From a virus: a stretch of DNA of 45,598 nucleotides. Shown here in pieces: positions 1 through 8,038 of the stretch. The position numbers were made by a program, and so were the translations under genes. The stretch covers positions 1-45,598 of the IMG/VR virus record IMGVR_UViG_3300039106_000384. One strand, given 5' to 3'. Numbering within the stretch: the stretch's first letter is position 1; the number at the start of each line of letters is the position of its first letter. The notes under the pieces were generated by a model. It worked only from the letters and a program-made list of their open reading frames with translations. It ran no database searches and was not told the origin of the DNA.

Positions 1-194
1 GTGTAATAGATTTTTCCGGCTTCATTTGTTCTTAACAGTACATCTTTGACTGTGAGTTGATTTGCGATCATTTGTTCGCGTTCGTCTAATTGACTTTTAG
101 CGATACTAGCATCGCCTATGAACTGTTCTAGTAGTTCGTGTTCTTCATTTGTGATTGTTAGTAATAGTTTGTTTGTGAGTTCAACAATTTTCAT
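1..194 (-). CDS. Small phage protein, 3' end outside the window
   Basis: The N-terminal 64 codons of an unrecognised protein starting MKIVELTNKLLLTI are visible; the frame is still open at the window edge. The start has an AGGA Shine-Dalgarno (SD) about 7 bases upstream. The visible part is charged and mostly helical, with an ending (VKDVLLRTNEAGKIYY) that could be a winged-helix-like turn, but no domain can be named. An AATAAATA late-type motif and an 8-bp inverted repeat lie just upstream, so late expression is likely. Confidence 0.75.
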   Translation of the reverse strand, partial: MKIVELTNKLLLTITNEEHELLEQFIGDASIAKSQLDEREQMIANQLTVKDVLLRTNEAGKIYY

Positions 195-197
195 GAT

Positions 198-229
198 GTT
201 ATCCTATAAAGTATTTATTACAGGATAAC
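198..229. repeat. 8-bp inverted repeat around a late promoter
   Basis: GTTATCCT and AGGATAAC are perfect inverted copies separated by 16 bases, and the AATAAATA motif lies in the loop. It could be an operator or simply fold around the ribosome site of the downstream gene. No function is shown. Confidence 0.4.
212..219 (-). promoter_or_regulatory. Late-type promoter motif AATAAATA
   Basis: On the minus strand this reads TAATAAATAC, one base from the T4 late consensus TATAAATA, 18 bases before the start codon of the partial gene. Similar motifs precede other structural-type genes here. Confidence 0.5.
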
Positions 230-239
230 ATTGTGTAGT

Positions 240-506
240 TTATTTAAAGATACCGTGTGTAATAAAGCCGATAAGTCCTGCTAATACAACACCCATTAAT
301 GTTGTAAAGATGCTAATAGTTTGTTTGTCACCACCTGATATTTTATCAGTTAGGCTGTTTTTAATGTCAATCAGATGCAGCTCAAGTTTATCCATGCGCT
401 CTTCTAGATTGTTCAGTTTAGTTTCCAAGTTACCATACCTTACGGCGCATAGTTCAACATGTGCTTCTAAATTTTGCTTCTCGATTTCTGTAGGTTTGCT
501 TGCCAT
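240..506 (-). CDS. Coiled-coil protein with C-terminal membrane helix (XhlA/holin-like)
   Basis: 88 residues. Residues about 10-55 are heptad-rich (LETKLNNLEERMDKLELHL), followed by a short SGGDKQ linker and one hydrophobic C-terminal helix (about 66-86). This matches the architecture of XhlA-type phage lysis-associated proteins and some T4-like accessory membrane proteins; I see no enzymatic motif. A TATAAATA motif about 100 bases upstream suggests late expression with a long leader. A holin, an anchor or a virion-membrane protein all remain possible. Confidence 0.7.
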   Translation of the reverse strand: MASKPTEIEKQNLEAHVELCAVRYGNLETKLNNLEERMDKLELHLIDIKNSLTDKISGGDKQTISIFTTLMGVVLAGLIGFITHGIFK

Positions 507-603
507 TATCGCTCTCTTGTATGTAGTTAGCGATGCGTATTCGTTGAGCCTAGTTTATGCCTTAATATGTGCCATGATTAATGTTGTTGCATCAACTAAT
601 ATT

Positions 604-611
604 TATTTATA
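604..611 (-). promoter_or_regulatory. Late promoter TATAAATA
   Basis: A perfect T4 late -10 motif on the minus strand. The leader to the next start codon would be about 85-90 bases, unusually long for this genome. Confidence 0.6.
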
Positions 612-622
612 ATCTTATTTTT

Positions 623-1045
623 TTAAGTACGTGTTTTAAAATAGATATTTTTATCCGGGCCACCTACATAAAACAGTGGTAACGAAGGTGTTGCTGTTTC
701 ATCTAACCCAAGTATAATTGGAGCAATTTTGAAATCATCTTTTAGTGCACCATACTTGTCGTGATTGAATGCATATATATCATCCCGGTCGACAGCGAAG
801 TCAAACGACCAAATGTTATGTGTGCCTACATAGTTAACACCAAACGAATACTCCGCAATATCAGCAGAAACCATAGATAGATAATTAAATTCTAATAACT
901 GTGCTCGCAAACTTAGTAACTGGTTTATTGTTTCCCAGTTACGTTGTTGATTGCGTTGCTTCTGTTGTTCTACTGATTGCGTTAGTACTTTAGTTTCGGT
1001 TATATCTATTAGTGTGTATGCTCGATACTGATATAATGCTTCCAT
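623..1045 (-). CDS. Hypothetical late protein
   Basis: 140 residues, not recognised. The N-terminal third (about 1-50) is helical and rich in Q, R and N; the C-terminal part has many aromatic and acidic residues and ends with a PLFYVGGPDKNIYF stretch. The TATAAATA motif only a few bases before the ATG and a terminator before that motif make this a separate late transcription unit, consistent with a minor virion protein. No signal peptide or membrane segment is visible. Confidence 0.7.
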   Translation of the reverse strand: MEALYQYRAYTLIDITETKVLTQSVEQQKQRNQQRNWETINQLLSLRAQLLEFNYLSMVSADIAEYSFGVNYVGTHNIWSFDFAVDRDDIYAFNHDKYGALKDDFKIAPIILGLDETATPSLPLFYVGGPDKNIYFKTRT

Positions 1046-1050
1046 AGCAA

Positions 1051-1058
1051 TATTTATA
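1051..1058 (-). promoter_or_regulatory. Late promoter TATAAATA
   Basis: A perfect T4 late consensus on the minus strand, 6 bases before the ATG of the 140-residue gene and directly after a terminator hairpin. With so short a distance the transcript would be nearly leaderless. Confidence 0.7.
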
Positions 1059-1062
1059 GTCG

Positions 1063-1094
1063 TAAAAAAAGCAGTTAAAAAAACTGCTTTTTTA
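1063..1094. terminator. Bidirectional rho-independent terminator
   Basis: The stem GCAGTT/AACTGC has a five-A loop and is flanked by A7 and T6 runs, so it can stop transcription in either direction. It separates the 102-residue gene from the next late unit. Confidence 0.85.
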
Positions 1095-1116
1095 ATTTAC
1101 ATTTTAATGTTTTATA

Positions 1117-1425
1117 TTAGAATGTGTAGTCTGCAACTGTAGTAGTTGCAACTGCTGTGTTACAGATACCTTGTAAAGAACCTGTACCTGATGTTGCTGT
1201 GATTTGTGAACCTGAAATCGCAACACGGAATGCATCTGAAGCTGGTGTACCTAAGATTTCAATAGTACCAATTGTTTCGATAGCACGTACTAGTTTTTCA
1301 AAGTCACTATCAACTGCTGAATAACCTGTATGAACACCTGTTAAACCAACAGTGAACATTTGTAATGTACGACCTGTTGTTACTACTGGTAAAGCACCGC
1401 CATTTACTCTTGCTGGTGTAGCCAT
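1117..1425 (-). CDS. Small virion-type protein
   Basis: 102 residues, rich in Gly, Thr, Ala and Ser, with alternating beta-prone stretches and a short helix around residues 40-52; no cofactor motif. The composition, the GATAAATA motif upstream and the private terminator resemble small decoration or structural proteins of T4-like phages. Family not recognised. Confidence 0.65.
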   Translation of the reverse strand: MATPARVNGGALPVVTTGRTLQMFTVGLTGVHTGYSAVDSDFEKLVRAIETIGTIEILGTPASDAFRVAISGSQITATSGTGSLQGICNTAVATTTVADYTF

Positions 1426-1470
1426 AATATTTCTCCTAAATTTAAAGTTTACGCTTTATGCGCATACTTT

Positions 1471-1478
1471 TATTTATC
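1471..1478 (-). promoter_or_regulatory. Late-type promoter motif GATAAATA
   Basis: Minus-strand GATAAATA, one mismatch from TATAAATA, about 45 bases before the ATG of the 102-residue gene. It fits the set of late motifs in this part of the window. Confidence 0.5.
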
Positions 1479-1513
1479 ATCTATGTAAAATTCTATATGG
1501 TAATGTTTATATT

Positions 1514-2770
1514 TTAAGCGTGACGTAATGCGTTTGCACGTGTAAATTCAAGTCTATCAACTAACTTAATTGCACCACCATCGTGTCCAATAGCAACAAA
1601 GCCCTCTGGAGCAGTTACTTTGTATCCATCATTTGTCTTTTGAAATGTACCGATGCTGTCTACTTGTTGTAATTTGCGCATCAATGCATGTTTAAGTTCA
1701 ATTATACGTTTATATGTAGCAAGTATAACAAGCAAATTGTTTGCATTATCTGCTACCCATTGTTCTTTTTCTTTAATCTTTACTAAACGAGCTTGTGCCG
1801 CACGTCCAGCAATACCACCCGATAAATTATCGATGTCTTTCATTAGTTCAGTATTGTAATAGTCAACAAACTTTTGTAAGAATTGCATCGGTTCGCCTAC
1901 TTGCTCACCTTGTCTAACCATTTGATTAATAAATGGCTTAATACTACGTGCAAAGTCTTTATTGTTTAATATAATATCAAAACGAGCTTGCCCAATTTTT
2001 TCTATAGTTGCTTGAGTTGCAGCAATTTGTTTTTGTATACTTGCATTTTCGGTTGGAGTTAAACTTGCAACACCTGTAAAGTCTTTATACGTTGCGTCAT
2101 CAAACCATACCGCTGACGTTTGATGCAAGCTACCTACGTTTACTCCGTAGTTTGCTGTCATTGCCTCTAGTGAAGTGCCTTCGTAACTAGTGTGAAATAT
2201 AATACCAAGTTTGGCTTTAGCAATACGTTGTCCTAAATGACTATCAACTGGTACTGCATAGGTAATTGTGTTTGGTGTGAATACATAGCAATCTTCGTTG
2301 TTAACATTTACAGTGGTTACATCGCCTTCTGTAAACATTAAATCACCTTGTATAACACCGCCAATACCTAGTTTCGGAAGATGTTTTAATGCTGATAATA
2401 GTTTAGTAGCAAGCTCTGGCTGTCCGCTATACCATTTGTCAATGTCTTTTGATGTCTTGCAACGTTTTGGCTCACCTTTAGCAAATACTGATTTAGTACC
2501 AATAAAGAATTTACTATCACTTGGGTCGATGCCACAAATGATTGCTGGTGCGCCATCCCATTTAACTGTAAGCTGTGTAGTTGTGCCAGTGCCTTCTGCT
2601 AACATAGCACGTAAACTTTCTACGTAGTTTAATGCTGATAATGCACCAGCATAACCACTGTTAAAGATTAAATCTTCTAAGTGCTCAAGGTGAATTGATG
2701 GTGTTTTTATTCCAGTAGCTTCAGCAAGTAACCATTTTGGTGTTTGTTTCTTTATTTCAAATAATTTCAT
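1514..2770 (-). CDS. Putative packaged protein with nucleotidyltransferase (ligase-like) motifs
   Basis: 418 residues. Residues 1-17 (MKLFEIKKQTPKWLLAE) followed by A resemble the capsid-targeting peptide of T4 internal proteins, with a gp21-type cleavage site (LAE|A) after residue 17. Residues 69-75 read VKWDGAP, the KxDG motif I of covalent nucleotidyltransferases (DNA/RNA ligases and capping enzymes). The GVIQGDLMF region (138-146) and KLGIIFHTSYEG (187-198) are placed like motifs III and IIIa/IV. The C-terminal 170 residues are helical. It resembles an uncharacterised family in T4-like cyanophages (from memory, DUF6267). The activity is inferred from motifs only. It follows the 312-residue gene closely and probably shares its late transcript. 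Confidence 0.75.
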   Translation of the reverse strand: MKLFEIKKQTPKWLLAEATGIKTPSIHLEHLEDLIFNSGYAGALSALNYVESLRAMLAEGTGTTTQLTVKWDGAPAIICGIDPSDSKFFIGTKSVFAKGEPKRCKTSKDIDKWYSGQPELATKLLSALKHLPKLGIGGVIQGDLMFTEGDVTTVNVNNEDCYVFTPNTITYAVPVDSHLGQRIAKAKLGIIFHTSYEGTSLEAMTANYGVNVGSLHQTSAVWFDDATYKDFTGVASLTPTENASIQKQIAATQATIEKIGQARFDIILNNKDFARSIKPFINQMVRQGEQVGEPMQFLQKFVDYYNTELMKDIDNLSGGIAGRAAQARLVKIKEKEQWVADNANNLLVILATYKRIIELKHALMRKLQQVDSIGTFQKTNDGYKVTAPEGFVAIGHDGGAIKLVDRLEFTRANALRHA

Positions 2771-2781
2771 TCTGTATCCAT

Positions 2782-3720
2782 TTATCTAACAGGAGTAGCC
2801 GGTGCATTTCTAGTTCTTGCTGCTAATGCCGCATATCTAGGATCCGATGGGCCAATACCACCTATTGTTGGTAGTGGCGCAACTGCTGGAGGTGCACGAC
2901 GAGTATTACTAATATTAGGAGTAGTCACAGTTGCAGCAGGTGTAGCAGTTGGCGTGTTAGTTGATGTCACAGTTACGCCTTGTTTTTGTAATTCTTGAGC
3001 AACATGTTGAATAGCTTGTCTACGTCTATTTGTATCTGCATATTCGCCTTGCTTTGGAATTTTTATTCCAATGTCGGTCATCGATATCGATCCTTGGCGA
3101 TCTGCTTGTTGTTTTAGCATAGCTATAAATCTTTCTTTTTTTGCGATTGCTTGGTTACGTAAGTTAGCAGGACTAAATCTTTCACTTGCGGCAGTCGCGG
3201 CGGCCATGTGTGCTTGAGATGCAGCAGATGCTGCATCTGCTGCCGCTACTGTATCCGTTGGTGCAACATAACCCGTCACTGTTATTCCAGCATCTTGTAA
3301 TAGTGAAACTAGATAATGATATTCAGCATCGGACTCAATGGATTCACGAATAGCTTCTGCAATTCCTGCATCATGCATTCCCTGTTTTATATCTTCAGGA
3401 TCTATAGTATTACCGTTTGCTCTAGCTTGCTGTTCAAGTTTATTTGCTGCGGCTTGTAGTTTATCGCTTAATCCACGATCACTTAACATCTTTGTATGCA
3501 GGTCACGTGCTTGTGTTGTATCTTGATAATCGCCACTATTAGAATCGGCGGAACTTGTTTTTACACGATTATTGTAAGCGTACTTTGCGCCTTTAATCTT
3601 ATCAACCGCGCCAGGTGCTATTGCATCAGCTACACCTTTGCTAATGCCCTTAGCTACATTGCCAGCAACCCCAGCAACTGTACCTAATATACCTTCGGTT
3701 ACAATTTCATTAATCTTCAT
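2782..3720 (-). CDS. Ala-rich putative internal virion protein
   Basis: 312 residues. The N-terminus MKINEIVTE followed by G fits the MKxxE(F/I)xxE pattern of T4 capsid-targeting peptides, with a possible prohead-protease cut after residue 9. Next comes a Gly/Ala-rich amphipathic stretch (10-35), then long Ala/Gln-rich helical regions (65-215), then a Pro/Thr/Ala-rich C-terminal tail (about 245-312). There is no catalytic motif. It overlaps the upstream 82-residue gene by 11 bases and precedes the ligase-like gene, which starts the same way. Confidence 0.7.
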   Translation of the reverse strand: MKINEIVTEGILGTVAGVAGNVAKGISKGVADAIAPGAVDKIKGAKYAYNNRVKTSSADSNSGDYQDTTQARDLHTKMLSDRGLSDKLQAAANKLEQQARANGNTIDPEDIKQGMHDAGIAEAIRESIESDAEYHYLVSLLQDAGITVTGYVAPTDTVAAADAASAASQAHMAAATAASERFSPANLRNQAIAKKERFIAMLKQQADRQGSISMTDIGIKIPKQGEYADTNRRRQAIQHVAQELQKQGVTVTSTNTPTATPAATVTTPNISNTRRAPPAVAPLPTIGGIGPSDPRYAALAARTRNAPATPVR

Positions 3721-3958
3721 CTTTTAATTTCCGTATACCACGACTAAATTTTGTCGGGTCTTGCCCTTTAATTGCATTAAGCAGACGTCGTTCTAGTTCG
3801 CCCGCGGTTTCAGCATCATAGCTTTCGCGGATGTGATTGATGAGGTTAATAGCACCATTAATGATGTTATTAGCTCTGCTTTCAATCAGATTTGCTTTAT
3901 CCTTATGCTGTAAGAGTTCATCTAGCTCAGTAAGGATACTACGTGTGCGCTTTTGCAA
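3710..3958 (-). CDS. Small helical phage protein
   Basis: 82 residues, nearly all helical, highly charged (RSILTELDELLQHKDKANLIESRANN) with a basic/acidic C-terminus. It resembles small hypothetical proteins next to virion genes in T4-like marine phages, function unknown. It is first in a late unit (AATAAATA upstream) and translationally coupled to the 312-residue protein. Confidence 0.7.
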   Translation of the reverse strand: MQKRTRSILTELDELLQHKDKANLIESRANNIINGAINLINHIRESYDAETAGELERRLLNAIKGQDPTKFSRGIRKLKDED

Positions 3959-3977
3959 GGTCTACTCCAGTTTATTA

Positions 3978-3985
3978 TATTTATT
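3978..3985 (-). promoter_or_regulatory. Late-type promoter motif AATAAATA
   Basis: Minus strand reads TAATAAATATA about 20 bases before the ATG of the 82-residue gene. It would drive the 82-, 312- and 418-residue genes. Confidence 0.55.
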
Positions 3986-3986
3986 A

Positions 3987-5108
3987 CTAATTTAGAAATC
4001 GCGAATAGAAGCTAGCTACTTCAGGAAATGTTTTTTGCCAACTTTGGGTTCGTATACTATCAAATTTTATAATTTCGTTAATCATTTGTTGTATTGCAAC
4101 TGGATTTTCCATCCAATTCGGGGGTATTAAATTAGCAAGAGGAGTATCACTTATACTATCAATATATGGCTGAGAAAGATTAGCTATTTTATAAATGCCA
4201 TGCGCTACATGTTGAGTATGTGTTACCGTATCACCCAATCGATTCATAGAAAAATTATTGTTAACCCACTGATTTAACTCAGACTGATAATACAAATTGA
4301 ATATACTTATAGTCTCTTCGATAAGAAACATAACATTAACTGGTAGATTTTCTCGTAAATTAAATATATTATCAGTTACCTCGCCCCATGTTGCAGGCCA
4401 ACGTAGATAATTAAATCGATCGCCAACTCCATCTAGACTGATATGAAGTTTCATTAAATGAAATTTTTCAATTATATTAAAATATTTTTCTTTTATAGAT
4501 TGTGTGCCATTCGTTTGAAAACTAATAGTTAGTTTTTCTTTAGCATGTGGCACCATATTAGCAATAGCATCAGCAACTTGCCAATAGCCATCGCCCATCA
4601 ATGTTTCTCCACCACAAAAGACAATCATCTCCAAATTAGTTAGATCAAGAGTTTTTAATATTGCTATCATTTCATCTGCTTTGGATACCGGGGATGTAGT
4701 AGCAAATGGTAAGTTATTATCTTTAAGATGTTTTTGCCAAAATGTACTAGATTCCGGACCACATGTCCGACAAGCTAAATTACAACTCACATCAAATGTT
4801 AAATCTAATCTCTGAGGTCCTGGTAAATTTTTTCTAATACCAAACTTTTCTAACATACCAGTGCGAAAACTCGTTAATCCTGCGTTTTCGTTGCCCTGGC
4901 AAGTCCAACAATTCTGGTCCCAACTATTTGCATTATTTTTATTTCGTAACGGAATTAATCTACTATCATTCCATAGATTTGCATTAGGAGTAGTGAGATA
5001 ATTGTCACTTCGTAAACAACAGGATTGGATTATTGCATTGTCTGAGGAATTATTTAATACAATATGTAATCCGCTATGTATCATCGGACAATGAATATTT
5101 GTTGTCAT
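3987..5108 (-). CDS. Radical SAM protein with extra Cys clusters
   Basis: 373 residues. CNLACRTC (Cys109, 113, 116) is the canonical CxxxCxxC radical SAM iron-sulfur motif; further Cys pairs (SCC at 30-31 and CWTC at 67-70) sit N-terminal to it, as in 'twitch'/SPASM-related radical SAM proteins that bind auxiliary clusters. FCGGETL (about 200-206) is the GGE motif contacting SAM. Substrate unknown; peptide or protein modification is the usual role of this subgroup. The start overlaps the stop of the gp41-like helicase (ATGA), so the two are translated together. Confidence 0.85.
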   Translation of the reverse strand: MTTNIHCPMIHSGLHIVLNNSSDNAIIQSCCLRSDNYLTTPNANLWNDSRLIPLRNKNNANSWDQNCWTCQGNENAGLTSFRTGMLEKFGIRKNLPGPQRLDLTFDVSCNLACRTCGPESSTFWQKHLKDNNLPFATTSPVSKADEMIAILKTLDLTNLEMIVFCGGETLMGDGYWQVADAIANMVPHAKEKLTISFQTNGTQSIKEKYFNIIEKFHLMKLHISLDGVGDRFNYLRWPATWGEVTDNIFNLRENLPVNVMFLIEETISIFNLYYQSELNQWVNNNFSMNRLGDTVTHTQHVAHGIYKIANLSQPYIDSISDTPLANLIPPNWMENPVAIQQMINEIIKFDSIRTQSWQKTFPEVASFYSRFLN

Positions 5109-6514
5109 TCGCCACTATTCTTTAAACCAGCAAGCATGCTTTTAAGTTTGCTACTGTCAACGGTTGCATTGATTTTTGGATGGTCTGTGATCTCACCTGT
5201 TTCTTTATTCACTGTTGAGTTTGGTTTAATATTGTTTAGCACATTGTTAATATTACGGCTTGCACCATTGCCATCACCTGCCATATCTTCGCCCGGGTCA
5301 GTAATACGCATAGTTTCAATATTATACTCTAAGTCAACTTTATGCCCTACTCCAGTTGAACTACGTGACTTCATACATTGTAATTGATAGCGACCACGCT
5401 CTTTCATAGCACGACTTGTAAAGATACCAAACACGTTATCTGCTGTATTAATCTTACTAATACCACCAGCAATATGACTATGATCAAATTCAATTTCTTC
5501 AACTGCACTGCGATTTAACTGTGATGCTGTTACAAGTAATACGTTAAGCTCTTTTGCTAAGTTGCGCAATTCTTCTGCTACATATTTGTCTTTAATAAAC
5601 TGATCATTTGGGTTAACTTTAATTGACACTGGCATTACTAAGTCTAAGTAATCCACCATAACAAAGTCAATCTTAATACCTGTTTGTATCTGCACTTCTT
5701 TCAAATAACTGCGTATGTCGTTTACATTGCTTTGTGCTGGAAAGCCCTTAACACGATATTGTCCAGATTTCTTACCCACCATCTTAACTTTAAGTTCTGT
5801 TGTATCAATATCTTTTCTAATGTCTTTTGTACTCATACCAGTAAGCATAGCATCAGTACGTAACGAACATAGTTCTTCACTAAGCTCCAATGTTACATAT
5901 ACACCACTTAAGCCAGCTTGCAACCAACTAAGTGCAATATTCATCATAACCAATGATTTACCCGATCCAGACCCACCTGCAAAGATGTTAAGCTCACCGC
6001 GACTAAAGCCGCCGTAAAGTATCTTATCCATTTGTGGCCAACCAGTACTTACTTGTCCACCACTGTTAAAGTATTTGTCGATACGAGCACGTGGGTCTTC
6101 GAAGTATTCTGTACCCATGTCTTTGGTTAAGGATATTTGTACAGCATCTTTGATAAGTTTTTCTACAGGGTCATATTCACCCTTTTCTAACATATCTGCC
6201 GCTGCAAGAATAGCACGTTCAAGTTCGTTACGTTTAGTAAAGCCCTCAAACTCTGTCATAAACCAGCTATAGTGATCTTCAGTTAAGTCGGGTACGTGTT
6301 TAAGTGTGACTGTAGTTACTGCCTGCACTTGTTCAATAGTAGGTAGTGTTCTATATTCGTCGCTGTGTTGTTTAATAAATTTAGCTGCTTCACGTAGGCT
6401 ACGATCGAAGTTTTCGGGATTGTAGATGTTTTGCACCCGAACATAACTTTGCGGGTCTTGTAACATCATTTCAAGAAAAAGTCGCTGCAAATCCACTGTA
6501 TATTCTTTGCTCAT
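5105..6514 (-). CDS. 41: Replicative DNA helicase, T4 gp41-like (DnaB superfamily)
   Basis: 469 residues, close to T4 gp41 (475). The N-terminal helical domain (1-130) is followed by the RecA-like core: Walker A GGSGSGKS (180-187), Walker B FVMVDYLDLV and the downstream ASQLNRS motif typical of DnaB/gp41. Its role is 5'-3' unwinding at the fork together with the primase encoded two genes upstream. The C-terminal 60 residues are a flexible tail rich in Asn, Thr and Lys. Confidence 0.93.
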   Translation of the reverse strand: MSKEYTVDLQRLFLEMMLQDPQSYVRVQNIYNPENFDRSLREAAKFIKQHSDEYRTLPTIEQVQAVTTVTLKHVPDLTEDHYSWFMTEFEGFTKRNELERAILAAADMLEKGEYDPVEKLIKDAVQISLTKDMGTEYFEDPRARIDKYFNSGGQVSTGWPQMDKILYGGFSRGELNIFAGGSGSGKSLVMMNIALSWLQAGLSGVYVTLELSEELCSLRTDAMLTGMSTKDIRKDIDTTELKVKMVGKKSGQYRVKGFPAQSNVNDIRSYLKEVQIQTGIKIDFVMVDYLDLVMPVSIKVNPNDQFIKDKYVAEELRNLAKELNVLLVTASQLNRSAVEEIEFDHSHIAGGISKINTADNVFGIFTSRAMKERGRYQLQCMKSRSSTGVGHKVDLEYNIETMRITDPGEDMAGDGNGASRNINNVLNNIKPNSTVNKETGEITDHPKINATVDSSKLKSMLAGLKNSGE

Positions 6515-6562
6515 ATGTTTAATTATACATTCTTTTTTATAGTAATTCTATTGTTGATTTAT

Positions 6563-8038
6563 TCATTTTTGCTGCTGAATAGTAATAGTTTTCTTTTTTA
6601 ACATTTTTAATGCAGTCATACGCGATTCAAATCGGCTAACATTTTTTCGTAAATAGTCTATTAGATTATGTAAATCATTATATGATGCAATATAACCACA
6701 ATCTATTGCTAACTTTCTGATTTCATCTGTTCTACGTATACGCTCGGTTATAGTTAATTCAGGATTATCGTAACAAAACCAATTATTTTCATTGACATCT
6801 AATTCTATATTTAATTCCGTGGCATTATTATATAACGGTGTGCCCGGTAAGATACTTAATGTATCAGAGATACTAATATTACGTACAGTTGTGCCAGCAA
6901 GATGTTTATACTGCTTTATCATATTAAGTGTAGCATTAAAATCGTCGATTGTTTCTGTAGGATATCCTACAAACAATAGAAATTCACAAATAATATTATA
7001 TTTTACCAATCGAGATATTAGATAATCTAAATCTTTATTTGTGAATTTTTTCTGCATTTCTATTCTTAACTTATCACTACCGGTTTCGATTCCTAAATAA
7101 AGTTGATATGCGCCTGCTTGTGACATAAGTGCCCAGTAAGCATCATTTTCGATATTTGCAGGTCGGACAATATATTGCCCGCTCCATGTTATTTTTTCGT
7201 TGGTTTGCTGATTGTATGTTGCTAGTTCTTTAAGAAATAATTTCCATTGTTTTAAACTTCCGTTTATTAAACTATCAGCAAAATTAAATTTAGTTATTTT
7301 ATATAATTTGCTCATTGATATTAATTCATTGGCTAGCAGTTTGCCGTTTCGATATCTATATTCCCAATGTTGGTGTATATCACAAAAGGTACATCGACGA
7401 ACACATCCTCGACTGCCTATTACTATTAATTCGGCCTCATCGTATTCTGTTAAATTATAATCTCGATAATCGGGCGATGGAAGATTATCAATATTATTAA
7501 TCTGCGCAAATGTATCCGAATTAATACCAGAATAAGTTACATTGCCTTTTAATAATTCTACTAGACTAATCTCACCTTCGCTTTTAATAAAATAATCAAT
7601 TACTCCAGCGGATTGTAAGCGACGTGGATATTCATTAATACCATTTATGCCACCTTGACTTAATCCTTGCCCACCTAATACAATTTTTATATTTGATTTA
7701 GATTTTAATGCTTTGCAGAATAGCTCGGTTGCACATCTCGATTGATAGGTAAACACACTAATACCAACCCATGTAGGATTAATTGTTAATATCTCATCTG
7801 TATATCTATCAATTATTTCTTCAACTTCTGCATGTGGGTCAGACTCGGTGAGGAAATATGATTCAATTTGTTTATAATCAGTATGATTTTCGTATTCGTT
7901 GTGAAATCGAATATTAAAATCAATAGTTTTACATGTAAATCCAGATTGTATTAAACTAGCTTTAAGCACAGCCGGGGCTGCATGTGGCTGTTTACTTAAT
8001 GTGCCAGGAACATTAATAATAACAATATCTAATGGCAT
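6563..8038 (-). CDS. Cobalamin-type radical SAM enzyme
   Basis: 491 residues. Residues 1-160 have the Rossmann-like pattern of a B12-binding domain, including IVLGGQG near 119-125. The radical SAM core follows, with CVRRCTFC (Cys212, 216, 219). This is the B12-binding radical SAM layout of methyltransferases and methylthiotransferases. The substrate cannot be told. The start overlaps the primase stop (TAATG), placing it in the primase-helicase operon. It is more AT-rich than its neighbours, which may indicate later acquisition. Confidence 0.88.
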   Translation of the reverse strand: MPLDIVIINVPGTLSKQPHAAPAVLKASLIQSGFTCKTIDFNIRFHNEYENHTDYKQIESYFLTESDPHAEVEEIIDRYTDEILTINPTWVGISVFTYQSRCATELFCKALKSKSNIKIVLGGQGLSQGGINGINEYPRRLQSAGVIDYFIKSEGEISLVELLKGNVTYSGINSDTFAQINNIDNLPSPDYRDYNLTEYDEAELIVIGSRGCVRRCTFCDIHQHWEYRYRNGKLLANELISMSKLYKITKFNFADSLINGSLKQWKLFLKELATYNQQTNEKITWSGQYIVRPANIENDAYWALMSQAGAYQLYLGIETGSDKLRIEMQKKFTNKDLDYLISRLVKYNIICEFLLFVGYPTETIDDFNATLNMIKQYKHLAGTTVRNISISDTLSILPGTPLYNNATELNIELDVNENNWFCYDNPELTITERIRRTDEIRKLAIDCGYIASYNDLHNLIDYLRKNVSRFESRMTALKMLKKKTITIQQQK

